From the NCBI RefSeq assembly GCF_017848645.1, contig NZ_JAFEIF010000011.1:51513-115512 (forward strand): a DNA stretch of 64,000 bases, read 5' to 3'. Shown in pieces: positions 17,461 to 25,707 of the stretch. Position numbers and translations under genes: made by a program. Origin of the DNA: Limnohabitans sp. (GTDB lineage Bacteria > Pseudomonadota > Gammaproteobacteria > Burkholderiales > Burkholderiaceae_C). The notes under the pieces are model-generated. The model did no database searches, was not told the DNA's origin, and saw only the letters and a program-made list of their open reading frames with translations. Each line of letters opens with the position of its first letter. The first letter of the stretch is position 1.

Positions 17461-18939
17461 TCAAATGCGCCCGAAATACTCGCGGCGGTGGAATTCCTGG
17501 GCGTCATCGGCCTGCGCCAAGCGCTGGTGTTCGGCTTGTTTGATGGTGCTGTAGTAATCGACAAAAGGCTGGCCCAGCGCCTGGCACAAGACCGCATCTT
17601 TTTGCAAGGCGCGCACCGCATCGGCCAGGCTGGTCGGGATGGTGTGGGCACCTGCCGAGTAAGGTGTTTCGGTGGCTGGCGGCGCTTGCAGCTGTGTGTC
17701 CACACCATCCAGGCCCGCATGGATTTGCGAGGCCATGTACAGGTAGGGGTTGGCAGCGGGCTCGCCCAGGCGGTTTTCTATGCGGGTGGCCTTGTCGCCC
17801 GCGTTGCCGATCACGCGCAGCATCGCACCCCGGTTGTCGCGGCCCCACAAGATCGACTGCGGCGCCATCGCGTTGGGTCTGAAGCGCCCATAACCATTGC
17901 TGGTGGCTGTGCACAAGGCGGTGAGCGCCGGGGCATGGGTCAGCAGCCCTGCCAGCCAGGACGCGCCCGCATCGCTCAACACCTGCCGCACATCGCGTGA
18001 GGTGCTGCCGGGCTCGGGCACATCGCGCATGAAGACAGGGCGGCCCGTGGTGTCGACCAGGGATTGGTGCAAGTGCCAGCCGCTGGACATGATGGCGTCA
18101 AAGGGCGGGCGGCACATGAAGGTGGCGTGGTAACCCGCGCGGCGCAGGGCCTGGCGCGTGGCATTGCGAAACAGCACCATGTGGTCGGCGGCCGTCAGCG
18201 CATCGCGCACGTCAAACACCGCTTCGACCTGGCTGGGGCCCAGTTCGATTTCGAGCGAGATCAGCGGCAAGCCCAACGCTTGCGCGGTGCGCTGCACGAT
18301 GCGCAGCGGCTCTTCGGCGCGGTCAAACCAGGCCTCGGTCAGCAAGTTGAAGCCCGGGTGGATCAGGCTGACCTCGGGCGCGGGGCCGGGCCAGGCGGCG
18401 CGACTCGGGTCCAGGTCGTGCCCGTGCAGCGGGTCTTTCAGGCGGTAAATGTGGAACTCAACTTCCAGCCCGCAGCGCATCTGCCAGCCGCGCTCGGCCA
18501 GGCGTTGCACGGCCTGCTGCAGCACATGGCGTGAGTCGAGCGGCACGATGCGGCCATCGGCCAGGTAGGGCTGGCACTGCAGCCAGCCGGTTTTGTCGGT
18601 CCAGGGCAGCACCTGCCAGCTGCCCGGGTCGGGCATGAGCGTGAAGTTGCTGGCCCCGGCAAAGCCGGGCAGCGTCTCTTCGATGCCCGGTTCGAACACC
18701 TTGAAGGCGGTGCGGTCCGAGCTGTCTTTGAGCAGCAAGGTGCTGACCATGCCGATGCCGTTGGCCAGCGCCTGGCGCAGCTGCGAAGCCACGAGGGTCT
18801 TGCCGCGCACCACGCCGTGCAGGTCGCACCAGCCCAAACGGATCAGCTCGATGCCCGAGGCCTCAACCTGTTGCAGCAATTGCACGCAATCCGCTTGCCG
18901 CTCCGGGCTGTTCAGGCCGCAACGTTCGGCGAAACTCAT
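17461..18939 (-). CDS. Glutamine-synthetase-family ligase (probable gamma-glutamyl-amine synthetase)
   Basis: The 492-residue protein has the GS catalytic domain: the metal-binding GLEVEFH and ELGPSQVEAVFD, the glutamate/ammonia-site region SSGWHLHQSL, and the NGYGRFRPNAMAPQSILWGRDNRGA and RIENRLGEPAANPYLYMA segments. It looks more like the PuuA/IpuC/TdnQ-type ligases than GlnA: I see no clear adenylylation tyrosine motif, and it sits between a Rieske oxygenase (4-bp overlap) and a ferredoxin. Such enzymes join glutamate to an amine before oxidation. The amine here is unknown. Confidence 0.85.
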   Translation of the reverse strand: MSFAERCGLNSPERQADCVQLLQQVEASGIELIRLGWCDLHGVVRGKTLVASQLRQALANGIGMVSTLLLKDSSDRTAFKVFEPGIEETLPGFAGASNFTLMPDPGSWQVLPWTDKTGWLQCQPYLADGRIVPLDSRHVLQQAVQRLAERGWQMRCGLEVEFHIYRLKDPLHGHDLDPSRAAWPGPAPEVSLIHPGFNLLTEAWFDRAEEPLRIVQRTAQALGLPLISLEIELGPSQVEAVFDVRDALTAADHMVLFRNATRQALRRAGYHATFMCRPPFDAIMSSGWHLHQSLVDTTGRPVFMRDVPEPGSTSRDVRQVLSDAGASWLAGLLTHAPALTALCTATSNGYGRFRPNAMAPQSILWGRDNRGAMLRVIGNAGDKATRIENRLGEPAANPYLYMASQIHAGLDGVDTQLQAPPATETPYSAGAHTIPTSLADAVRALQKDAVLCQALGQPFVDYYSTIKQAEHQRLAQADDAQEFHRREYFGRI

Positions 18940-20327
18940 GCTGCGCTCGTGTCGGCTGGGCTTGGCACATCAGCTGTCAAGGTGGCGTCCCAAGGCGCGC
19001 CGCTGCGTTTGGCCGCGCAGGCTTCGCGCCACCATTGCGGCCACTGCCCGCTGGGCGCGATGCCGTCCACCGTGTCGGGCCCCACGCGCTGGCGGGCCAC
19101 AGCGGCTTGTGCAAAGCCGGGCGGCAAGCCCCCGGCCTGCACGGTCTCAATGGCTTTGAGCAGCATGCGCCGGTTGGCCATGATCACCTTGTCGCTGGTG
19201 CCCAGGTGCTCGCGGGTGCGGTCCTGGATCGCGCCCATGCTCTCGCAGGCCCACTGGTCGTGCACATTGATGTCGTCTTCGCCCATGCCCAGATAAGTGC
19301 GCGAAATTTGCTCTTCGGGGTTAAAGCCCCAGTGGTTGTGTCGGCCCGCTTTGGGGATGTAGTCGGGCAGCGTGACCGAGGGCAGGCGCTGGTTGCGCAT
19401 GGCCTCTTTGTCCACCGGGCCGGCAAAGCTGGTGAACACCGAATACCAATAGGTGTGCGTGTCGTCCACCGGCACATGCATCTGCGTGATGGTCATGGTT
19501 TCGGACAGCGGAATCACAAAGGTGTGTGGGAACAGCGCATTCGTCACCCGCACATGGGTCAGCGCCTCGTTGATCGGGCGCAGGGCCGTCAGGCGCAGGC
19601 CCGCATCGGTGGGCTCAAACGAAATCTCGGGCTGGTCCAGCTCGCGCATCACCCGCGTCATGGGCCAGCGCTCGCCTTGCACATCGCCCGCACTCGCGCC
19701 GCGAAACTGGCGGCCATAACTGCCTTCAAGCGACTCGTCATTGAAGAAGCGGTGCAGGTAGGACGCATGCGCCGGGTCAATGCCCACCTCAAACGCCTGC
19801 AACCAGTTGCAGTGCCACAGGCCCTTGAAGGCAAAGGTGTGTGTGGCCGGAGCGCTGAAAGCGTCGATGCCCGGCAGTGGCGGCGGGGTCTGGCCTTCGG
19901 GCCCGAACCAGCCAAACAAAATGCCGCTGCGCTCGGTGATCGGGTAGCTGCGTTGGCGCACCCGTGTGCACAGCGTGCTGCCAGTAGGCTCGGCAGGGGT
20001 TTCAATGCACTGACCCGTCACGTCGAACTTCCAACCGTGGAAAGGGCAGCGCAGGCCATCGCCTTCGTTGCGGCCATAGGTTAGGTCAGCGCCCCGGTGC
20101 GGGCAGTCGCGGTCGAGCAAGCCGTAGTTGCCCTGCGCGTTGCGAAACAGCACCAGGTCCTGCCCCAAAATGCGCACGGCTTTGACGGCGCGAATCCCCA
20201 TGCGCGGATCGAGCACGGGGTTGAACTCGTCCACCAGCGCCACGGGCTGCCAATAGTGACGCATCACTGCGCCGCAAGGCGTGCCCGGGCCGATGCGGGT
20301 GATCAATTCGTTTTGTTCAGCTTTCAT
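18936..20327 (-). CDS. Rieske non-haem iron oxygenase, alpha subunit
   Basis: The 463-residue protein has a Rieske [2Fe-2S] site in CPHRGADL and CPFHGWKFD (C-x-H ... C-x2-H) in its N-terminal third. A catalytic domain follows with histidines and an aspartate in the FEVGIDPAHASYLHRFFNDE region that fit the 2-His-1-Asp mononuclear iron site. It resembles phthalate/toluene-sulfonate type single-subunit oxygenases. ATG 20327 has an AGAGG site upstream; the frame is open for 35 more codons without conservation. It is first in the operon with the GS-like ligase and ferredoxin. Substrate unknown. Confidence 0.9.
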   Translation of the reverse strand: MKAEQNELITRIGPGTPCGAVMRHYWQPVALVDEFNPVLDPRMGIRAVKAVRILGQDLVLFRNAQGNYGLLDRDCPHRGADLTYGRNEGDGLRCPFHGWKFDVTGQCIETPAEPTGSTLCTRVRQRSYPITERSGILFGWFGPEGQTPPPLPGIDAFSAPATHTFAFKGLWHCNWLQAFEVGIDPAHASYLHRFFNDESLEGSYGRQFRGASAGDVQGERWPMTRVMRELDQPEISFEPTDAGLRLTALRPINEALTHVRVTNALFPHTFVIPLSETMTITQMHVPVDDTHTYWYSVFTSFAGPVDKEAMRNQRLPSVTLPDYIPKAGRHNHWGFNPEEQISRTYLGMGEDDINVHDQWACESMGAIQDRTREHLGTSDKVIMANRRMLLKAIETVQAGGLPPGFAQAAVARQRVGPDTVDGIAPSGQWPQWWREACAAKRSGAPWDATLTADVPSPADTSAA

Positions 20328-20440
20328 GGGAGGCCTCTGGACAGTGAAGTCCGCGTCTGGATGGTGTTTGCGCCGAGTGGGCGCACGCACACCTGCGATG
20401 ACTATCAGTTTAAACCGCAGCGCAGGGCCCACCCGCCAAC

Positions 20441-20482
20441 AGGCGACAGGCGACAGGCGACAGGCGACAGGCGACAGGCGAC
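20441..20482. repeat. Six tandem copies of a 7-bp repeat (AGGCGAC)
   Basis: The heptamer AGGCGAC is repeated six times without error, followed by a partial copy, between the divergent starts of the Rieske oxygenase (20327) and the gamma-glutamylcyclotransferase-like gene (20544). Copy number changes of 7 bp would alter promoter spacing rather than a reading frame. No protein appears to read through it. Confidence 0.95.
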
Positions 20483-20543
20483 AGCATGACCCGTGTCAAG
20501 TGGGGGCCAGACAAGGCGCGGCCACTGACGCAAAATTGGGCCC

Positions 20544-20939
20544 ATGACACAGCTACTTTTTATCTACGGCACCTTGATGCCCGGCCTGCGCCTGGAGGCC
20601 CAAATGCAAGGTGCTCGCTTTGTGGGCGCAGCCCAAGTGCCCGGCCGCTTGGTCGACGTGGGGCGCTACCCCGGGTTCCTTGTGGGCGATGGCCTGGTCA
20701 CGGGCGAAGTCTATGAGGTCGATGCTGCACACCTGGCCCGGCTGGATGCGGTGGAAGACATGGTGCCCGGCGACCGCGCCGCCTCGCAATACTGGCGCGA
20801 GGAGGTCACCGTGGCGGCCGGCCCGCTGCAGGGCCAGCGGGTACAGACCTATGTGTACAACCGCCCGGTGGACGGCTGCACACCCATTGCGCACGGCGAC
20901 TACCGCCGCTACATCCGCGAGGTCGGGCGGGAATCTTGA
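20544..20939 (+). CDS. Gamma-glutamylcyclotransferase (AIG2/GGCT-like) family protein
   Basis: The 131-residue protein has the family's N-terminal FIYGTLMPG loop, which binds the gamma-glutamyl part, and Glu71 in LDAVEDMVPG at the position of the catalytic acid. Family members release 5-oxoproline from gamma-glutamyl amines or peptides. It is divergent from the operon that contains a gamma-glutamyl ligase-like gene, so it could remove a gamma-glutamyl tag made there, but this is only suggested by position. It converges with miaB, with the two genes touching end to end at 20939/20940. Confidence 0.85.
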   Translation: MTQLLFIYGTLMPGLRLEAQMQGARFVGAAQVPGRLVDVGRYPGFLVGDGLVTGEVYEVDAAHLARLDAVEDMVPGDRAASQYWREEVTVAAGPLQGQRVQTYVYNRPVDGCTPIAHGDYRRYIREVGRES

Positions 20940-22277
20940 TCAGTCTTTGATCACCAACTCGCCGCGCAGCGAGTGCGACAGGCCTTGGGTGATGCGCACA
21001 TCCGCCATCTGACCGATCAGGCGGTCCATGTTCGGGCCGCCGGGGAAGTTGACCACCCGGTTGCACTCGGTGCGACCCGCCAGCTCGGTGGCGTCCTTGC
21101 GTGAAGGGCGCTCCACCAAAATGCGCTGCACCGTGCCCACGCGGCTGTCGCCAATGCGCTGCACGTTCTCTTCGATGGTTGCTTGCAGGTGGTGCAGGCG
21201 GCGCAATTTTTCGGCGTGCGGCGTGTCGTCGTGCAGGTTGGCCGCAGGCGTGCCGGGGCGAGGGCTGAAGATGAAGCTGAAACTCGTGTCAAAACCCACA
21301 TCGGTGATCAGCTTCATCATCTTGTGGAAGTCGTCCTCGGTCTCGCCGGGGAAGCCCACGATGAAATCGCTGCTGAGCGACATGTCGGGGCGGATCGCCC
21401 GCAGCTTGCGGATCGTGCTCTTGTATTCCATGGCGGTGTAGCCACGCTTCATGGCCATCAGGATGCGGTCCGAGCCGTGCTGCACCGGCAGGTGCAGGTG
21501 GCTCACCAGTTTCGGGATCTTTTCGTACGCGTCGATCAGGCGTTGCGTGAACTCATTCGGGTGGCTGGTCACGTAGCGGATGCGCTCGATGCCCGGCATG
21601 TCGGCCACATATTCCAGCAGCAAGGCAAAGTCGGCAATCTCTGAGGTACCCCCCATCTTGCCCCGGTAAGCGTTCACGTTTTGGCCCAGCAGGGTGATCT
21701 CTTTCACGCCCTGCGCGGCCAAGCCCGCCACTTCGACCAGCACATCGTCAAACGGGCGCGAGACCTCTTCGCCCCGGGTGTAGGGCACCACGCAGTAGCT
21801 GCAATATTTGCTGCAGCCTTCCATGATCGACACAAAAGCGGTGGCGCCGTCCACCTTGGCAGGCGGCAGGTGGTCAAACTTTTCAATCTCGGGGAAGCTG
21901 ATGTCCACTTGCGGGCGCTGCTTGCGCTCGCGTTCGTTCAGCAATTCGGGCAGGCGGTGCAGGGTCTGCGGGCCAAACACCACGTCCACATAAGGCGCAC
22001 GCTTGATGATCTCGGCGCCTTCCTGGCTGGCCACACAACCGCCCACGCCAATCAGCACGCCCTTGGCTTTGAGGTGCTGGACCCGGCCCAAGTCGCTGAA
22101 CACTTTTTCTTGTGCCTTCTCTCGCACCGAGCAAGTGTTGAACAAAATCAGATCGGCCTCATCCACATCCTGCGTGGGCTCATAGCCCTGGGCCGCGCCC
22201 AGCACATCGGCCATCTTGTCCGAGTCGTACTCGTTCATCTGGCAGCCAAAGGTTTTGATGAAAACCTTCTTGCTCAT
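20940..22277 (-). CDS. miaB: tRNA-2-methylthio-N6-isopentenyladenosine synthase MiaB
   Basis: MiaB adds the methylthio group to i6A37 of tRNAs using radical SAM chemistry. The 445-residue protein has the UPF0004 cysteines (C12, C49, C81), the radical SAM cluster motif CSKYCSYC (C155, C159, C162) and a C-terminal TRAM domain ([15 protein letters not shown]...). Length and motifs are normal. Its start is about 160 bp from the DUF2889 gene stop on the same strand, and I saw no strong terminator in between. Confidence 0.98.
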   Translation of the reverse strand: MSKKVFIKTFGCQMNEYDSDKMADVLGAAQGYEPTQDVDEADLILFNTCSVREKAQEKVFSDLGRVQHLKAKGVLIGVGGCVASQEGAEIIKRAPYVDVVFGPQTLHRLPELLNERERKQRPQVDISFPEIEKFDHLPPAKVDGATAFVSIMEGCSKYCSYCVVPYTRGEEVSRPFDDVLVEVAGLAAQGVKEITLLGQNVNAYRGKMGGTSEIADFALLLEYVADMPGIERIRYVTSHPNEFTQRLIDAYEKIPKLVSHLHLPVQHGSDRILMAMKRGYTAMEYKSTIRKLRAIRPDMSLSSDFIVGFPGETEDDFHKMMKLITDVGFDTSFSFIFSPRPGTPAANLHDDTPHAEKLRRLHHLQATIEENVQRIGDSRVGTVQRILVERPSRKDATELAGRTECNRVVNFPGGPNMDRLIGQMADVRITQGLSHSLRGELVIKD

Positions 22278-22439
22278 GCGGCCTCCACGGATTCAATGGA
22301 GGAGATGAAGTCAAGGCAAAGCAAAGCACGCCCGCGAGGGGCCAAAGTGCAGCGGTTCATGGTGTAGATCCAGAGGCTGTGAAAAAGAAAAGCGCAGATG
22401 CGCTTTGGAAGCTGCAGATTATCGCAGGCGAGCCCCAGC

Positions 22440-23063
22440 TCAGTTGCCAACGTCCTCAGCGGCCTTCGGCTTGAAAAACATCGGATACGCCCGTTGCACC
22501 GTCGGGCTGTCATAGGCCCAGCTGTGGCATTGGCCCAGAAAATAAGGCGCTTGGGTCATTTCGGGGTGGGGCTGGCCTGCCAGTTCGCGGCGCTGCCATT
22601 GGCCTGAAGGCAGGGTTTGGTAAGCGGCGGTGGCCATGTTGAACAGCATTTCGCGCAGGTGGGTGCAGCCGTCGGTGCCGCCTACGTGTTGGTTGATGAC
22701 TTTGCGCCAACCCGGGCCCATGGTGCAGCCGATGAGCTTGTGCATGTTGTGTGGTGCCCCGCTGCATTCGGCGTGCGGGATGTCGTCCATGGAGGTGGCG
22801 ATGTCCTGGATGACCATTTGGTTGTTGAGCGTGACGCGGATTTTCAGGTTATGGATCGGCTGATCGCCGGGGAAAAGCCGTTCGTTGGGCACCTGGAAGC
22901 CGAAGGTCTTGACGTCGGTCAGTTGGGCTTCGATGTCCCACAGGCCGTCTTCGCGGTCAAAGCCTTGGTACACCACGGTGCGCGTATGTGACAGTTTTCG
23001 GGGGGAGGGTGGTGGAAGTGCCAATGGAAATCTCGAATCGGTGATGTTGAATGCTTGGATCAT
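22440..23063 (-). CDS. DUF2889 family protein
   Basis: The 207-residue product has the features of DUF2889: an N-terminal HTRTVVYQGFDREDGLWDIEAQLTD segment, then H-N-L-K-I-R-V-T-L, and a Cys/His-rich stretch (C100 in PHAECSG, C113 in IGCTMGPGW, then GTDGCTHL). Function is unknown. Members often lie beside acyl-CoA synthetases or aromatic-degradation genes. I chose ATG 23063; the frame stays open for about 590 codons upstream, but that part is antisense to the acyl-CoA synthetase gene. The start is only 21 bp from that gene's start on the other strand. Confidence 0.88.
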   Translation of the reverse strand: MIQAFNITDSRFPLALPPPSPRKLSHTRTVVYQGFDREDGLWDIEAQLTDVKTFGFQVPNERLFPGDQPIHNLKIRVTLNNQMVIQDIATSMDDIPHAECSGAPHNMHKLIGCTMGPGWRKVINQHVGGTDGCTHLREMLFNMATAAYQTLPSGQWQRRELAGQPHPEMTQAPYFLGQCHSWAYDSPTVQRAYPMFFKPKAAEDVGN

Positions 23064-23084
23064 ATCTACAGAGGAGCCCTGAGC

Positions 23085-24656
23085 ATGTCCCAAGCTGTTC
23101 AACACACCATCCACCCCGCCGTTCGCCGCCAGACCATTGCCGATGCACTGCGCCGCACCGCGATCCGCTTGCCCACCAAGACAGGCATCGTGTGCGGAGC
23201 CACCACCTGGACGTATGCCGAGTTCGATGCGCTGGTCACGCGCCTGGCGGCAGGCCTGTCCCATATCGGCGTGGCCGAGGGCGACAAGGTGGCGGTGCTG
23301 GCCCGCAACTCGCATGGTTTTGCGGCGCTGCGCTTTGCCCTGGCCCGCCGGGGCGCGGTCATGGTGCCGATCAACTTCATGCTCAAGGCCGAAGAGGTGG
23401 CTTACATCTTGCGCCACGCAGGTGCCAAGACCCTGGCCACCGACAGCGGCCTGGCCGAGTTGGCGCAGTCTGCAGCCAAGCTTGACACACAAGTGCAGCA
23501 ATTCATTTGGCTGCCATCCGAAGACCCGAGCGAGCCCGTGGCGGGCATGCACAGTTTTGATGCGCTGGCGGCTTGCACCGATGCGCTGCCCGATGTGCAG
23601 CTGGGTAGCTACGATGTGGCGCAGATCGTCTACACCAGCGGCACCGAGTCTTCTCCGAAGGGCGCGCAGCTCACGCACGATGCCGTGCTGTGGCAATACG
23701 TCAGCTGCGTGATCGACGCCGAAATCGCAGAGGCGGATGTGGCCCTGCACGCGTTGCCGCTGTACCACTGCGCCCAGCTCGATGTGTTTTTTGGCCCAGC
23801 CATTTACATGGGCAGCACCAACGTCATCACTTCCAAACCCACGCCCGACAACCTGCTGCCGATGCTCGAAAAGTTCGGCATCACCAGCTTCTTTGCGCCG
23901 CCCACGGTGTGGATTGCGCTGCTGCGCTCGCCGCTGATGGATGCGGGCAAGCTCGCCAGGCTGGCCAAGGGTTATTACGGCGCGTCCATCATGCCGGTGG
24001 AGGTGCTCAAGGAATTGGCCTCGCGCCTGCCCCAAGTGCGTCTGTGGAACCTGTACGGCCAGACCGAAATCGCGCCGCTGGCCACCATGCTCGGCCCAGA
24101 CGACCAGCTGCGCAAACCGGGTTCGTGTGGCAAAGCCGTGCGCAACGTCGAAACGCGCGTGGTGAACGATGCCATGCAGGACGTGGCCGTGGGCGAGGTG
24201 GGTGAGATCGTGCACCGTTCGCCACATTTGATGCTGGGCTACTTTCATGACGACGAGCGAACCCAGGCCTCGTTTGAGGGCGACTGGTTCCACAGCGGTG
24301 ATCTGGGCATGATCGACGACGAGGGCTACATCACCGTGGTGGACCGCAAGAAGGACATGATCAAGTCTGGCGGCGAAAACGTGGCCAGCCGCGAGGTGGA
24401 GGAAATGATTTACCGCCTGCCGCAAGTGAGCGAAGTGGCGGTGATCGGCCTGCCCGATCCCAAATGGGTGGAGGCTGTGACAGCCGTGGTGGTGGTCAAG
24501 GCCGGGCAGACCTTGGACGAGGCGGCGGTGATCGCGCACTGCGCGCAGCACATGGCCGGTTTCAAGTGTCCAAAGCGCGTGGTCTTCACCGATACGCTGC
24601 CCAAGAACCCAAGCGGCAAACTGCTCAAGCGGGATTTGCGCTTGCGGTATGCGTGA
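23085..24656 (+). CDS. Acyl-CoA synthetase (AMP-forming), FadD-like
   Basis: The 523-residue enzyme activates a carboxylic acid to its CoA thioester through an acyl-adenylate. It has the P-loop-like IVYTSGTESSPKGAQLTH, the A5 segment NLYGQTE, the hinge region HSGDLGMIDDEGYITVVDRKKDMIKSGGEN, and the C-terminal Lys in PKNPSGKLLKRDLR. The GAGGAG at 23071-23076 supports ATG 23085. The substrate cannot be told from sequence; medium-chain fatty or aryl acids are likely. It lies upstream of the GntR gene and catabolic operon, separated by a palindromic repeat, and could activate an acid produced by that pathway. Confidence 0.92.
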   Translation: MSQAVQHTIHPAVRRQTIADALRRTAIRLPTKTGIVCGATTWTYAEFDALVTRLAAGLSHIGVAEGDKVAVLARNSHGFAALRFALARRGAVMVPINFMLKAEEVAYILRHAGAKTLATDSGLAELAQSAAKLDTQVQQFIWLPSEDPSEPVAGMHSFDALAACTDALPDVQLGSYDVAQIVYTSGTESSPKGAQLTHDAVLWQYVSCVIDAEIAEADVALHALPLYHCAQLDVFFGPAIYMGSTNVITSKPTPDNLLPMLEKFGITSFFAPPTVWIALLRSPLMDAGKLARLAKGYYGASIMPVEVLKELASRLPQVRLWNLYGQTEIAPLATMLGPDDQLRKPGSCGKAVRNVETRVVNDAMQDVAVGEVGEIVHRSPHLMLGYFHDDERTQASFEGDWFHSGDLGMIDDEGYITVVDRKKDMIKSGGENVASREVEEMIYRLPQVSEVAVIGLPDPKWVEAVTAVVVVKAGQTLDEAAVIAHCAQHMAGFKCPKRVVFTDTLPKNPSGKLLKRDLRLRYA

Positions 24657-24688
24657 AGCGTTGAGCGTTGAGCGCGCAGGGGCCTGTC

Positions 24689-24775
24689 TGACATCCCGGA
24701 CTTGATCCGGGATCCATGTATTTTGTTGCTTTGGAGGGGCCAAAACATGGACCCCGGCTTGGGGGCCGGGGTGAC
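24689..24775. repeat. REP/BOX-like palindromic intergenic element
   Basis: An imperfect inverted repeat of about 87 bp: the left arm contains CATCCCGGACTTGATCCGGG and the right arm ACCCCGGCTTGGGGGCCGGG, each itself a small hairpin, with near-inverted ends TGACATCCCGG / CCGGGGTGACA. Elements with this wording are scattered between genes in many proteobacteria. It lies after the acyl-CoA synthetase and may end its transcript. Copies elsewhere in the genome cannot be checked here. Confidence 0.7.
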
Positions 24776-24818
24776 AAACTTCAAAAGACGCGTGGACCAA
24801 GGGAAATCCCTGATCAAA

Positions 24819-24848
24819 TGTTCTATGCATAAGACCTGAATGTTCTAT
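24819..24848. promoter_or_regulatory. Direct repeat TGTTCTAT, possible operator of the GntR gene
   Basis: TGTTCTAT occurs at 24819-24826 and again at 24841-24848, 22 bp apart (two helical turns), just before the regulator's start. A small inverted pair ATTG...CAAT follows. Autoregulation by HutC/GntR proteins is common, so this is a candidate site, but the match to known GntR operators is weak. Confidence 0.35.
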
Positions 24849-24874
24849 TGACAGGACAATGGGACTGTTCCACC

Positions 24875-25687
24875 ATGGCGGTCATGGATGCCCATCTGCC
24901 TTTGCCCAAGTACCACCAGATCTATCTGGTGCTGCGCGAGCAATTGCGCGAGGGCCGCTTTGACGATGGTTTGCCGGGCGAGCTGGCCTTGATGGGGCAG
25001 TTTGGTGTGGCGCGTGTCACGATCAGGCGGGCTTTGTCGCAGCTGGCCGAAGAGGGCCTGATTCAGCGCGAGCCCGGGCGGGGCACACGGCCAGTCGCGG
25101 CGCGCGCACAAGAGGTGAAGATGCAGGCCTCGACCATGGCCAGTGGCCAGCAGGCCCGCCTGACGGGTTTGCTGGAAAACCTGGTCACCATGGGCATGCG
25201 CACCAAGGTGAGGGTGCTGACTGTGGAACGCATGCGTGCCCCGGTGGACGTCGCCGCCGCGCTCAAGCTGCACAGCGCGGCTCTGGTGCAAAAAGCCGAG
25301 CGCGTGCGCAGCACGCCCGAAGGCCCCCTGTCGCACATCACCACTTGGGTGCCCGATGCGATTTCGGCTGGCTTTGGCAAGCGCGAGCTGGCGCAAAAAC
25401 CCATTTTGGTGCTGCTCGAAGAGTCGGGCGTCAAGGTGGGCCGGGCTGAGCAAACCATCTCGGCCCGACTGGCCGATGTGGGCATGGCCCAGCATCTGGA
25501 TGTTTCTGTCGGATCGGCCTTGCTGGCGGTGCGGCGTTTGATTTATGACGAGGACGACCGTCCCGTCCAATGGCTGCATGGCTTGTACCGACCGGACCGG
25601 TACGAATACCAGATGCAGTTATCCCGCGTTGGCAGCATCGATGCCAAGGTGTGGGTAAGCCAAGAGCTGTCCGCCAACTTTCATTGA
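24875..25687 (+). CDS. GntR family transcriptional regulator, HutC/UTRA type
   Basis: The product is about 270 residues with an N-terminal winged helix (YHQIYLVLREQLREGRF...LPGELALMGQFGVARVTIRRALSQLAEEGLIQREPGRGT) and a C-terminal UTRA effector domain ending DRPVQWLHGLYRPDRYEYQMQLSR. HutC-type regulators usually bind a pathway substrate or intermediate and repress nearby catabolic genes. It lies directly before the 14-gene transporter/enzyme operon on the same strand (20 bp gap), so it is the likely regulator. Start choice between 24875 and 24884 is uncertain. Confidence 0.9.
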   Translation: MAVMDAHLPLPKYHQIYLVLREQLREGRFDDGLPGELALMGQFGVARVTIRRALSQLAEEGLIQREPGRGTRPVAARAQEVKMQASTMASGQQARLTGLLENLVTMGMRTKVRVLTVERMRAPVDVAAALKLHSAALVQKAERVRSTPEGPLSHITTWVPDAISAGFGKRELAQKPILVLLEESGVKVGRAEQTISARLADVGMAQHLDVSVGSALLAVRRLIYDEDDRPVQWLHGLYRPDRYEYQMQLSRVGSIDAKVWVSQELSANFH

Positions 25688-25707
25688 CCTACTTAAAGGA
25701 TGTTCTC

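Noticed and set aside
20441..20482. CRISPR-like array
   Set aside because: The repeats are 7 bp, adjoining, with no spacers; this is a simple tandem repeat.
23064..24830. Long upstream extension of the DUF2889 frame (to 796 residues)
   Set aside because: It is antisense to a clear acyl-CoA synthetase gene, His/Gly/Arg-rich, and has no similarity to DUF2889; the conserved start is at 23063.
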